From Topomyia yanbarensis (Eukaryota > Arthropoda > Insecta > Diptera > Culicidae), in NCBI RefSeq assembly GCF_030247195.1, contig NC_080670.1:161768080-161832079 (forward strand): 64,000 nt of DNA. The letters are read 5' to 3'. The notes under the pieces are model-generated. The model ran no database searches. It was not told the origin of the DNA and saw only the letters and a list, made by a program, of their open reading frames with translations. Shown piece after piece: positions 1-8,885 of this stretch. The stretch's first letter is position 1. Each line of letters opens with the position of its first letter. The translations under genes and the position numbers were made by a program.

Positions 1-1130
1 GATTTGAATCCCCGAAGAAAGAGGGGATGAAATCTCGGGCGTAAAAGTCATTCCGACGTATAATTAAGCTTTAACGTTCCACTCTTCCGATTTAAATATG
101 GAAGCAATATCCCTCGGCTCGTTTAGGAGGCTACCTATACGGACCAAGTAGAAGACCACACGACGTTCCACTTAAAGGAAGAGAGGGGGTGCGGATGGGG
201 TGCAGGGTTCTTTCCGGACTCCCCCGCTTGACCAAACGAATGCTCAGATAAGAACCGTCAGTGGATAGATTAGATAAGAACTAATGTGGCAACGGTTCTG
301 CGAGTCTGCTTTCATGTGGGAGAAAGGGTCACGTTTGTTCTATATGAACATGCTGGCCACTTTTTCGATTGCTCCGGCAAGTGGATTTTGGGTTACGAAT
401 GAGAACGGGTCGACTTCAAACGTCGACGAGGCTAACGGCGTGAGAATTGGCCAATCTGGATGGTAGAATGTGTTCGTTTAGGATTTGGGTTCGATGTAGC
501 CTTAAAGGGGATATCATGAAGAGGGGTTTTCAAAAACCTAGTATATCATTGTGTACTTCATCGACGTACGGTTTATTGTTATATAGACCAAACCGAGAAC
601 TGTTACGTTACATCGAATACTTCTGCAGTAAAATTTTATTTAGATTCATTTTTGCATGCTGTGTTATTTAAAAGTAAATATCGTTTCAGCATGGACTGTT
701 CTGGTATATATTTTTGCATGCAGGTTTTAAAGTTGCTTTGCATTGTCGAAAAAGTCTGCTCTTCTGGAGAGATAATTTCATCGTTCCGTATATTTTCCAA
801 GCTTCAGCATGGACATAAAAATAGCTTTCAATTGTGCTGAAAAAATACAAAAATTCATACACAAATATGTTTGGACTGTTACGTTACACGAAAAGACTAA
901 CAGTCGGTATATATGCCCTTAAAATGAAATTTAGTTTCATTTAATTATTGCTAACTAATAGTGATCCGGCCCATTACGCAGGATTAGTTTTTCTAGGCAA
1001 TACTCCCACGGTCGGCTGTGTGGAGTTCAAATTGCTTTTGTTTAGGGAACATAGTATACTCTCGGTAGCCGGCTGCCCAGAGTTTAAAAAGAACCAAAAA
1101 CTAAACAAGATCTAAAAAAAATAATAAAAT
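1..1130. other. No recognised gene or repeat
   Basis: Both strands carry only short open frames (up to about 74 residues) with no family resemblance that I can see. There are no terminal repeats or target duplications, so I read it as unassigned intergenic DNA. Confidence 0.5.
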
Positions 1131-1414
1131 ATGCCGTACAGGTCGCATAGCTTGCTTGGAGCGAATCCTAGACCTGATACCCTTCCAAACTACCAACTCC
1201 GCGACACCTATGGAAGAGTCTGATGAATCGTCGTCCTTCCGTTAAGTAGGTGGAGCATCAACACTTCCTGTCTACCTTATCCTTTATCTTTCCCCGCGAA
1301 CGATGGAGATGGGGGCAGCCGACAATGATGGCTATCATTCTGTTGAGGTTTTAATATGGGTCGGATTGGTATGAATTCCTATTTACCATTTCCTAAACAA
1401 CTCTTATTAGATAA
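1131..1414 (-). other. Possible 3' UTR of the adjacent R1-like element
   Basis: GC-richer than the DNA to its left and lying immediately downstream, on the minus strand, of the RT C-terminus that ends near 1415. No open frame. The 3' UTR reading rests on position only; the left boundary is a composition change and no poly-A or target duplication was found. Confidence 0.3.
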
Positions 1415-2690
1415 TCAGCAGTCAAACATGATGAAGTCAGTGTGCAATCCGCCAAAATCATCGTCACAACGCAACGCCACGCAACGAAACCCGATTTTCA
1501 CTTCACGGCGGCTTTCTAGCCGACGGCGTTTCTTTGTTGGTCCTTTCACCACTTTCTCTGCAGCTCGGAGAGTATACTCGCAACCACTTTGTTGACAGCA
1601 TCCCAGATGGCACATATCGACGATATTGTCAACTGTCACACCAGGCATACCCCTTCGAACTTCTTCGAACCTATGGCATACGAAGACCATGTGCTCCAGT
1701 GTCTCTTGCACGTTCACGCACTCCAGGCAAGGGGGTGACAAAGCATTCCCAAACCGATGTTCGGAAGCATCCGTGCTCGGACAAAAACTGCGTCAAATGG
1801 ATGTTCACCTCGCCATGCTTCCTATGCACCCAAACTCACCGGGGGTCCACCTTCCTTTCTCCGCGTTGTCCCACTCTTGCTGCCACTTAGCCAACGGGTC
1901 CATCATCCCGGCAATAACGCATACCGCCTCCGAAGATATCGTTCTGTACGCGCTTGCGATACGAACAGCCATTAGGCGAAACCCACTTGTCAACTTCATC
2001 CGGTTCCACGTTGAGTTCAGTGCAACAACCCAGGCCGGTGCGCCATACCTCAGTATTGAGGATGAGACACCCGTCAGGAGACGCCCCTCGTGCTTAATCT
2101 TGCTCCTCCAATGTTCGGCATGGTCCTTTGCAATGCGTTACTTGTGCTCGCTACCTTCTCGCATACGTAGTCGGCATGGCTGCTGTAATTTGACCGGTTG
2201 TCGATCATCACAACCAGGTTCTTCAGCGCATGCATCGATGGGATTGAGTGTCTGTCAACGCTGATCACTACACGTAGATTTTTTTACGGTTGCTGACTAA
2301 CATTACCTCCGGCTTGTGATGAGCCAGCTACAACTTGACATCAGCCATCGAGGTTTCCACGACACATATTGTCTCTGCAGTCAACATCTCCAGTTTCTCG
2401 AGGGTCTCAGCGATTATAGCCAGGACGGCGCACCATCTATAAAACCGACGATCTGGACTCCCCTGGGCAGTTCCAGTGCTAACACTCCGTCGTACTTCCG
2501 CCGTGACCCTAATCAATCTCTGGCTCATGTTCGTAGACCAGTACTCGGTTCTGCACGTAACTTTTCAGAATCTGGAACTCATATTCTGTGCAGTGCTATA
2601 GCGATCACCACCTAGCAGGCACTGTTGAACGCGTTCTTCACGTCGATCGTTACCTCGGTGCAGTAACGATTACTCTTTCTCAACGTTACT
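1415..2690 (-). pseudogene. R1/LOA-type non-LTR retrotransposon, reverse transcriptase C-terminal half (decayed)
   Basis: Minus-strand remnant of the ORF2 polyprotein of a non-LTR retrotransposon, which reverse-transcribes element RNA at the target site. Read from high to low coordinates: an RT motif A block (VTIDVKNAFNSAC, about 2615-2660); a frame-shifted palm segment where the catalytic ADD box should lie (about 2410-2440, frame reads YRWCAVLAIIAETLEKLE); the thumb block (LVVMIDNRSNYSSHADYVCE, near 2200); the block AYRTISSEAVCVIAGMM (near 1940); and the C-terminal zinc-binding stretch SPPCLECVNVQETLEHMVF at 1738 downward. Several frameshifts break the frame, so it cannot make a working enzyme. 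It abuts BEL/Pao sequence of opposite orientation at about 2690. The long plus-strand frames over this region are antisense shadows. Confidence 0.85.
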
Positions 2691-3782
2691 TAGTACGGGA
2701 ACAATAGATTTGTGCCGATGTATGTTTTCTTGGCGATGGCTCGGAGAAAACACTGATCGACGAAGATCTGATAAAGATGCTTGGTGTTGTAAGAGGTTCC
2801 CAACCACTGCAGCGGACGGCGAACCTGGTCCAAAACGAGTCGCTCTAATGATAGCGGATCGTGCGGAGTCTAGCAGACAACTCCTGCTGGATACGTATAC
2901 AGTGAGCAACCTATAGATATACCACGACAGACGCTGCGATATACAGAGTACCTGAAAAGTCTACCAGTCGAAGACTATGATCCCTTGTATTCTTAGAGGA
3001 AAAACAACGCTGACGTCGCTTCAACACTGAAGCTTCGTGATGTCAAACCGAGAGAATCGATTGCAATGAAGACGCATCGTGCGGTAAATAGAGCAAATAT
3101 TTTTCACATATGTGAGTGGAAGGAGAACAACCCGTCAATGCACGAATTAGTGAAGCAGTTTTTCTCGGACAAGAGCGTGGGAATCATAGAAGTAGCGCTG
3201 ATAAAATCGGCAGAGGAAGAACGAGCGAACCAAATCCTCGGCGAGACCACCAAGCGGGTTGGATATACTCTTTAAGATTGGGCTTCAGTGGACTATCGAC
3301 TGTTGCTTGGAACGACAGAACGATCCAGCGAGTTATAGGTGAAGGTGTAAGAAGGCAGCTAAACGAATATCAGCAGAAAGGGTACATTCCTAGGGCGACC
3401 CCGATGAAGCTGCAATAGTCGGACCGGCGTCATACGTGGTATTTGCCGTAGGGTATCCTCATAAATCCTAAAAAGACGTCGAAAAACTGGTTTGCGACAC
3501 TGCTGCAAAGGTATATCACTATAGTATTGAAATATTCGCATGGATCACGGATATCCATCAAGCGACCGAGAAGAGGTGCAGTTGGCCAATAACACCTCAA
3601 AGGTACTCGTACTCCGGATGTACTGGAAATCCTGTCGAAAACGTTCTCGCATTTTCTACTGCACTGGCCGTAGACACAACTACAAAGATGCTAGTGAAGA
3701 AGCTTACGCGTGTGTCAGCTATTTTAAGGCAGCGTTTCCGGATAGAATGCCCGCAGCGGTGAAAAATCCAAAGTGACTCCAC
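2691..3782 (+). pseudogene. BEL/Pao retrotransposon: aspartic protease and start of RT (decayed)
   Basis: Remnant of a Pol polyprotein of a BEL/Pao LTR retrotransposon. The protease block FLGDGSEKTLIDEDLIKMLG (about 2722-2790) keeps the retropepsin pattern D-G-S with the following LIDEDL helix. From 3060 the sequence matches the BEL region before and into RT: EERANQILGETTKRVG (near 3215), EYQQKGYIPRAT (near 3368), then VVFAVGYPHKS and DTAAKVYHYS (about 3437-3530), equivalent to the RT block ending in 'NPKKPGKIR..DAAAKV' in relatives. Stops and frameshifts occur throughout and the RT palm with its YVDD box is missing. The element continues after the mariner insertion at 6302, because the TA at 3783 is the mariner target site. 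Confidence 0.8.
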
Positions 3783-3784
3783 TA

Positions 3785-3812
3785 AAGGGCGAACACGAAA
3801 TTATTGCGACAC
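3785..3812 (+). repeat. Mariner left terminal inverted repeat
   Basis: Inverted match to 6273-6299, adjacent to a TA target duplication at 3783-3784. About 24 of the innermost 25 positions agree. Confidence 0.8.
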
Positions 3813-3861
3813 CGAAAATGTCATGCCAATTGTCTTATAATGTTTAAAATCAAAACAAAAT

Positions 3862-3869
3862 TTTAGGGT
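3862..3869 (+). repeat. Target-site duplication (left copy) of the ORF1-only element
   Basis: TTTAGGGT here is repeated at 5091-5098 immediately after the poly-A tail. The flanking bases are mariner 3' sequence, which becomes continuous when the insert is removed. Confidence 0.75.
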
Positions 3870-4015
3870 CCAGTTTGTCTTCACATCTCGCCCTGAGCAG
3901 AAGCAAAAAATCGTCCCGCGCAAGTGAAACAGTCAATTCTACCTAAAAATCAATCGGTGCCTATCACACAAGCAGTCCATATAACAATAGCCTATACCTA
4001 CTGTGCGATTTAGTG

Positions 4016-4990
4016 ATGAGTGACGGTGCCCAGCAAAAAGCAACCCAGCTGCGGTTGAACTGTGTTGCTGTTGATTTTTCGAAATGCCCCGTAAGACCAG
4101 CCATTCGGGAAGTGGAACAGTTATTGAAAGTGCAGATGAAACTCAATCTGGCTGAAGTGAAAGCCCTACAAATGCATCATATCAAACATTGCGTGCTGAT
4201 TTCGTTCAACAACATTAACCAAGCTGAGTCATTCGCCTCGCGAAACAACATGCAGCACACCGCCGAATGCGGCAATGTTAAATATAGCATTCCCGTATAC
4301 ATCGAGAACGGCGCTGTAGAAGTTCGTGTCCATGATTTGGCTACGCGTACCCCTGACGACGCGATTAAAAAATGCTTGCAAAAATACGGAGAAGTAGACT
4401 CCGTTACACATGAGACTTGGAGGAATTTTTTCCCGGGCATCCCTAACGGTGTTCGTGTGGTGAGAATGCGTGTGACCAAGCCAATTCCCTCATACATAAC
4501 CGCCACAGCGTTAGGAAGTGTCGATGTTCTCATTCATCAAACATCACTAGTCACATACCCAGGGCAAATTCCTACGTGCCAGTTCTGCACGAAGAAGCTG
4601 CACCTCGGAAAACCTTGCGTAGAAACTGTTAAGGAAAACTCAAATCCAACTGAAATCAGCACACAACCATCTTACGCTAAACCACTAACAGCTGCAAAAC
4701 CAACATCTATGGATCAAGCACTAACAACCAGCAACAACAACAACGAAACGAATGCCGATAACGAACATACTAAAACGACCCTTAAGAGTAAAACACAAAC
4801 TGGAACATCCGACTGCGAGCAGCAGGAAAGTAGTACGGATGAGGACATGGACGTGAACGATAACGCGAAAGACAAACGAAATGAACCTCAACTTGCAGTA
4901 GACAACACTGGCAATATTTCGCCCCCTAGAAAAAGGATCTCAACACGCAGCAGAAAGCTGCGCCTGAACGAGACCAAAAATTTAACGTAG
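4016..4990 (+). CDS. Non-LTR retrotransposon ORF1 (gag-like) RNA-binding protein, intact
   Basis: Intact frame of 324 residues starting at ATG 4016 (the codon before it is GTG and is not a normal eukaryotic start). It resembles ORF1 proteins of Jockey/I-type mosquito LINEs, which coat element RNA. Residues ~100-133 (VRVHDLATRTPDDAIKKCLQ) look like an RRM-like half. A CCHC zinc knuckle, CQFCTKKLHLGKPC (Cx2Cx4Hx4C), lies at about residues 188-201. The C-terminal third is low-complexity: Asn/Thr-rich, then acidic (STDEDMDVND), ending in a basic patch (PRKRISTRSRKLR) that could be a nuclear localisation signal. It ends in TAG, and no second ORF follows. A decayed relative lies at 44230-45480. Expression cannot be judged from sequence. 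It is the best-preserved coding sequence in the window. Confidence 0.85.
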   Translation: MSDGAQQKATQLRLNCVAVDFSKCPVRPAIREVEQLLKVQMKLNLAEVKALQMHHIKHCVLISFNNINQAESFASRNNMQHTAECGNVKYSIPVYIENGAVEVRVHDLATRTPDDAIKKCLQKYGEVDSVTHETWRNFFPGIPNGVRVVRMRVTKPIPSYITATALGSVDVLIHQTSLVTYPGQIPTCQFCTKKLHLGKPCVETVKENSNPTEISTQPSYAKPLTAAKPTSMDQALTTSNNNNETNADNEHTKTTLKSKTQTGTSDCEQQESSTDEDMDVNDNAKDKRNEPQLAVDNTGNISPPRKRISTRSRKLRLNETKNLT

Positions 4991-5028
4991 CTGTTTTTTT
5001 TTAATTTATTGTAAAAAAACAAACAATC

Positions 5029-5056
5029 GGCCTCGTCGAGCTACCGCATTTGGGCC
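5029..5056 (+). promoter_or_regulatory. 3'-terminal stem-loop of the ORF1-only element
   Basis: GGCC (5029-5032) can pair with GGCC (5053-5056) around a loop containing GAGCTACCGCATTT. The same layout occurs in the LINE 3' end at 63061-63088 (GGCAC/GTGCC around AAGCTAACGCATTT) and, in minus orientation, at 44810-44834 (GCTCA/TGAGC). Pairing is kept although the bases differ. It is probably an RT recognition structure; that role is inferred. Confidence 0.55.
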
Positions 5057-5090
5057 TAAATAAATTAATTAATTATAAAAAAAAAAAAAA

Positions 5091-5098
5091 TTTAGGGT
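5091..5098 (+). repeat. Target-site duplication (right copy) of the ORF1-only element
   Basis: TTTAGGGT directly after the poly-A tail, identical to 3862-3869. Confidence 0.75.
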
Positions 5099-5138
5099 AG
5101 TTTTATACATATATTTACTTCAAAAATCAAAAGAAAGG

Positions 5139-6149
5139 TTAATCGATGGAGCCTTGAGTGTAAAATTGAACGCATTTTCGCTTGATGCCCTCCATCAAAG
5201 TCTTTACAGTGTCATCCGGTACCAGTTTCTCAGTTTTTTTCCATTTTCTTAACATGTCCTTCTCGTCTTTGACTGTCTTCTTGCTCATCCGAAGTTCCCG
5301 CTTCATCATTGCCCAGTAATGCTCCACCGGGCGCAGCTCCGGACAGTTTGGCGGATTCATGTCCTTTGGAACAAAATGGACAGAATTGGCCTCCAGGACA
5401 CTTTTAGAATAGTGGCATGATGCCAAATATGACCAAAATAGCGGAGCTTCGTCGTGCTGCTGCAAGAACGGCAAAAGGCGCTTCTCGAAGCACTCAGATT
5501 TGTAGAGCTCGCCATTTACTGTGCCCTTGGTCACGAAAGGCTCACTCCTCAGTCCGCAAGAGCAGATGGCCTGCCAAATGAGACATTTGGAGGCGAACTT
5601 CGACATTTTCTTCTTCTTAAATTTGTCGTCCACATAGAACTTGCTATTGCCGGTGAAAAACTCCAACCCCGGAATTTGCTTAAAATCGGCTTTTATATAC
5701 GTTTCGTCGTCCATCACACAGCAGCTATATTTTGTCAGCATCTTCTCGTAGAGCTTCCGTGCCCGAGTTTTAGCCGTCGATTGTTGCCGCTCATCGCGGT
5801 TTGGGAAGTTCTGTGCCTTGTATGTATGTAGTCCAGCTCTCTTCTTTGCATTCTGGACGTAGCTCTGCGACATGCCGATCTTTTTAGCCAAATCACGGCT
5901 TGAGACGTTGGGATTTGCTTTAATCATTCGCTTCACCTTTCCCTCCGTCGTTTTGTTCTCCGGTCCCGGTTTTCTTCCAGCTTCTTTGCCGTGGTCCAAC
6001 GTCAACCGCTCCTGGAACCGCTTCAACACTCTGGAGACGGTTGAATGGTGAATGTTTAACATTTTTCCCAACTGCCGGTGCGACAGGTCAGGAAATTCCA
6101 GGTGTTTGGAAAGAATTTGTTCTCTCGACTCGCGTTGGTTCACCTCCAT
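5139..6149 (-). CDS. Mariner (ITmD37E-like) transposase, open frame but catalytically damaged
   Basis: A 336-residue frame, near the usual mariner length, starting at the ATG at 6147-6149 (MEVNQRESREQIL); the frame is open further upstream but without family similarity. Two helix-turn-helix units precede the catalytic core: LSHRQLGKMLNIHHSTVSR (residues ~22-40) and VSSRDLAKKIGMSQSYVQN (~82-100). The first catalytic Asp is in MDDETY (D147). The second, normally in a PDLASCHY block, is replaced: the sequence reads FWSYLASCHYSK, so residue 241 is Tyr. The third acidic residue is E276 in LRPVEHYW. Only 34 residues separate 241 and 276, three fewer than DD37E, because the block after SVLE lacks about three residues. 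The enzyme should therefore be inactive despite its open frame. It lies within terminal repeats 3785-3812 and 6273-6299. Confidence 0.85.
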   Translation of the reverse strand: MEVNQRESREQILSKHLEFPDLSHRQLGKMLNIHHSTVSRVLKRFQERLTLDHGKEAGRKPGPENKTTEGKVKRMIKANPNVSSRDLAKKIGMSQSYVQNAKKRAGLHTYKAQNFPNRDERQQSTAKTRARKLYEKMLTKYSCCVMDDETYIKADFKQIPGLEFFTGNSKFYVDDKFKKKKMSKFASKCLIWQAICSCGLRSEPFVTKGTVNGELYKSECFEKRLLPFLQQHDEAPLFWSYLASCHYSKSVLEANSVHFVPKDMNPPNCPELRPVEHYWAMMKRELRMSKKTVKDEKDMLRKWKKTEKLVPDDTVKTLMEGIKRKCVQFYTQGSID

Positions 6150-6272
6150 TTTCGTTGAATCGAAAAACACGACTTCGATTTTGACAGCATGTAAACAATA
6201 CACATCAATGAGAAAGTGCGCAAAATTTGGTTGATTTTTACCCAATGGTAAAAAAGTTATGCCCTGTTGAAT

Positions 6273-6299
6273 GTGTCGCAATAATTTCATGTTCGCTTT
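6273..6299 (-). repeat. Mariner right terminal inverted repeat
   Basis: Inverted match to 3785-3812, adjacent to TA at 6300-6301. Confidence 0.8.
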
Positions 6300-6301
6300 T
6301 A

Positions 6302-6590
6302 AAGGCACACTCCATCCCACGGCTGGAGCTGATGGTGACGGTAATAGGGATACGTTTGATGAAAAACATACTAATCGGTCACATGTTGATGGTCGAAAAA
6401 CTGTACCCTGGAGTGACTTCAAGAAAAACTGGGCTGGATAAATTCTGATATCGTCACGTTGGGTAAGAAGAACGTCGCTGATGATGCGACAAAATAGGGA
6501 AAAGGCTTTTGTATGTCTCCTAATGGTCGTTGGATTCAGGGTGTCGACGAGTTATAGATACCCGAAGATCAATGGAACACAGAAATGAAC
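6302..6590 (+). pseudogene. BEL/Pao retrotransposon, RT-RNase H connection segment (decayed)
   Basis: Continuation of the BEL/Pao element after the mariner. HSIPRLELMVTVIGIRLMKN (about 6309-6365) corresponds to the conserved PRLEL block of BEL Pol. KKNVADDATK followed by a stop, then GKGF, MSPNGRWIQGVDEL and IPEDQW (about 6466-6575) correspond to the block just before integrase where RNase H ends. Stops interrupt the frame. Sequence similarity switches at about 6590 to a second protease segment, so the order here is not that of an ordinary BEL Pol. Confidence 0.75.
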
Positions 6591-6935
6591 CCAACCAGAG
6601 AAACGTTCATTTCACTGGAAAGACGACTCTTTTTCGTATTATTCCAGTGAAATTTTTTTTTTTTTTGAACAATCGATTAGTGCCGATGAATGCTTTCTTG
6701 GACGTTGGCTCAGAGAGAACACTGATCGACGAAGAGCTGGTAAAGGAGCTTGGCGTTGTAGGACCCTAACACTATGCCAGCAGTGAATGACGAACGTGAA
6801 GAGCTCCGAAACCAACTCTCAACAAGTCGCTCTGGAGATAGCGGGTCGCGCGTGGTCCGGCAGATAACCCCCGTTGGCTGTGCGCACAGTGAGCAAGCTA
6901 GATCTACCACGGCCACCAAAGAACCATGGTCATGT
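6591..6935 (+). pseudogene. Second BEL/Pao protease segment, out of normal order
   Basis: Begins with FTGKTTLFRIIPV, the block that precedes the BEL protease, then a T-rich insertion and NAFLDVGSERTLIDEELVKELGVVG (6685-6767), a retropepsin-like D-x-G-S followed by LIDEEL. It is clearly related to the protease at 2722-2790 but not identical (FLDVGSERTLIDEEL against FLGDGSEKTLIDEDL), so it is a different copy rather than a recent duplication. A further block AVRTVSKLDLPRP (near 6874) matches the usual sequence after the BEL protease. Placed between RNase H and integrase, it implies recombination between two BEL copies or an old nested insertion. Confidence 0.75.
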
Positions 6936-7841
6936 ATGTTACGCGTTCAATACTCATATTGTGGCATATGTTTATAGCTACGTGAGAAAAGATGCACGAT
7001 TGAGTGGACCACACACTCAAACAAAATTAGAAAAGGCAGAGGAAACTATCTTTCGTTGGGAGCTGTGTGAACAGTATCCAGACAAAGTGGCGAGTCTGAC
7101 GTTAACGGGTGGCCTGCGACCGAAGTTTCAGAAAAGCAGTAAAATTCGCAAATTGTCTCCTTATTTGGACCAGAAAGAAGTAATACGTTCCAACAGAAAG
7201 ATCTCTGGTTTCCGAGTAGCTTACCAAAAGAATATCCATTGACTCGATTGCTCGTAGAGTGGTACCACCAACTATATTTACATGCAAAACTGTTGTGAAC
7301 AAGGTGAGACAGTCTCACTGAGACACCGTTTACACATATCACAGCTACGCTCGATCGTGCATATGGTGGTAAGGGATTGTACGATGTCACGAAGTTGAGA
7401 AGCCAGGTTTGGTGATACCACACATGGCTCCATTCCCTGTGGCCAGGCTGCAGGCATACTCGCGTCCATTTTCCTACGTAGGTGTCGACTATTTCCGGTC
7501 AATCGTCGTTCGAGTAAACAGAAGCATCTGTTTACGTGTATGACCTCACGAGTAATCCATCTCGAGGTGCTTCAGGCACTTACAACAGAATCCTGCAAGC
7601 TGACCTGAACGGAATCCTGTAAGGAGATTCGCAGAGATACGGGTTCGACCTTCGTAGGATGGAGTAACAACCTTAAACAGAAGATTAACAAAATCGACCA
7701 ACAGCTCACCGAAATGTTCACAAACGCAAATACGAAAGGGGTGTTCAGCCCATCTAGAGCACCTTACATGGGTGGTGCGTTGGCGCGTCTTGTGCGGTGG
7801 GTGAAACCCGATCTCACTGCGATCGAGACGAAGAAACATTG

Positions 7842-7849
7842 GCCACAAT
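7842..7849 (+). repeat. 8-bp target-site duplication, left copy
   Basis: GCCACAAT, repeated exactly at 8063-8070 on the other side of the MITE. Confidence 0.85.
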
Positions 7850-8062
7850 CAGGGGCGGTGAAACACTTTACGCCCGAGTGGGTAGAAAGCATAGGGTGAG
7901 GGGTACATTAGTAAGGATTTTTTTCCCTTTTCGCAATGTACACGCTTACATTACATTCATTCATTGGTTCATTGGTTCAAAATTTCGAGTGGGTAATTAC
8001 CCACCCGGTTATTTTCGAGTGAGTAGTACTACCCATACTACCCACGCTTTCCGCCGGCCCTG
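7850..8062. mobile_element. hAT-type MITE, copy 1 (CAGGG...CCCTG)
   Basis: A 213-bp insertion in the BEL integrase with an exact 8-bp target duplication (GCCACAAT) and ends CAGGGGCGG and CCGGCCCTG. These features are typical of hAT elements. It has no coding capacity. Its right portion is an inverted match to the left portion of the copy at 8886-9171, including AGCGTGGGTAGTATGGGTAG. Confidence 0.85.
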
Positions 8063-8563
8063 GCCACAATGCTAGAGGTAACGGAGAATGTGGTCAGTTC
8101 AAGAACGCTAACATACATTTCTCTGAATATGGCGCAACATGAAGCTCTGACACCGAGCATCTTTCTTTTACTGAGCTCAAGCGGTGTAATACAGATTTCG
8201 TACACGCTGATGGATTCAAGAAGAGCCGCACGAACGAATGGAAATAATGTCGCACAATGGGACCAATTTTGGCACCGATGGGTGCGGTAATACCTCCCCA
8301 CAAATGCTCATTGTACGAAGTGGTTCGAGAAGGTGAAAGCTATCAAGGTTGGAGATTTGGAGATCGTCGTGGAGAAGAAGATACAAAACGGGTGGTTTCG
8401 AGGGCGTGTAGCCAAGATCGACGTAGGACGAATTCGCGATGCTCTAGTGTAGACTCCCGACGGACTGGTTTATCTGTCCGTAGCAAAGCTGGCGCGGATT
8501 GATATAGCAGTGGGTAAAGCTGAACAGAAGATGCCTGAGCTGTCTTTTGGGTCGGGGAATGTT

Positions 8564-8885
8564 ACGATATGTCTCGCTGAACCCCGGCGATCAATCCCGC
8601 GGCGAATGACGACCGCCTGTCTTTCGCGCACCTAGGAGCCGTTGAGATGCTTGGATAGATACAGATAGAAGATTTAGATGTCAATATATATGTTAAAAGA
8701 GAGGAAAAAGGAAGAGAATGATGATAGAAAGTGATAGTGAATTTTTGGTGTGCGGAAAAAGTAGGAAGTTTAGTTAAAATAAAAGTCCTTTTGAAATATC
8801 CGCTACTTCACCTCATTCACTTAGTAGGCCGAAGCAGGATGCAACTGTAAAGGTGGTAAATTACCGCTTCACATTTCTTTACCGC
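8564..8885 (+). repeat. Probable BEL 3' LTR (partial; right end uncertain)
   Basis: Directly after the integrase/DUF5641 segment, GGGAATGTTACGATATG marks the usual BEL junction in which the LTR begins TGTTACG. The region up to about 8875 is non-coding. No 5' LTR partner is present in the window, so the assignment rests on position and the TGTTACG start. Confidence 0.5.

Larger units (their letters stand above)
3870..5090 (+). mobile_element. ORF1-only non-LTR retroposon, complete with target duplication and poly-A
   Basis: A 1221-bp insertion bounded by an 8-bp direct repeat (TTTAGGGT). It starts with a ~146-nt leader beginning CCAGTTTGTC, contains one intact ORF (4016-4990), then about 100 nt of 3' UTR ending in a stem-loop, AT-rich sequence and a 14-nt poly-A. 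No RT or endonuclease ORF is present between the ORF1 stop and the tail. The 5' start, 3' tail and duplication show a complete retrotransposition event, not a random fragment. The frame is intact while the surrounding mariner and BEL are degraded, so it is the youngest layer of the nest. Confidence 0.8.
3785..6299 (-). mobile_element. Mariner element, ITmD37E-like, split by a nested non-LTR insertion
   Basis: Both ends are visible. A 28-bp left terminal repeat at 3785-3812 matches, inverted, the right repeat at 6273-6299; the shared core is GAAATTATTGCGACAC with one change just outside it. A TA dinucleotide flanks each end (3783-3784, 6300-6301), as expected for Tc1/mariner target-site duplication. 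Subtracting the nested insertion and its duplicated target (3870-5098) leaves 1286 bp, the usual mariner length. The element lies inside BEL/Pao sequence, so it inserted after BEL. Transposase is on the minus strand. Confidence 0.85.
6936..8563 (+). pseudogene. BEL/Pao integrase with C-terminal DUF5641-like domain (decayed, MITE-interrupted)
   Basis: Integrase part of a BEL/Pao Pol, which joins element cDNA to the chromosome. Blocks in order: TKLEKAEETIFRWELCEQYP (7022-7080), the region before integrase; LLVEWYHQLYLHAKL (7248-7290), an H-rich zinc-binding block; LFTCMTSRVIHLEVLQALTT (7529-7590), integrase core; FSPSRAPYMGGALARLVR (7744-7798), the conserved 'PPHMGGxWERLVR' block; LATMLEVTENVVSSRTLTYI (7840-8125, split by the MITE) and EALTPSIFLL; WFEKVKAIKVGDL through NGWFRGRVAKIDVGRIRDAL (8321-8455), the DUF5641-like C-terminal domain. 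Several stops and frameshifts. Removing the MITE at 7850-8062 with one copy of its target restores colinearity. Confidence 0.85.

Noticed and set aside
1626..2264. 212-residue plus-strand frame as a gene
   Set aside because: It is antisense to the R1-like RT remnant; protein similarity is on the minus strand.
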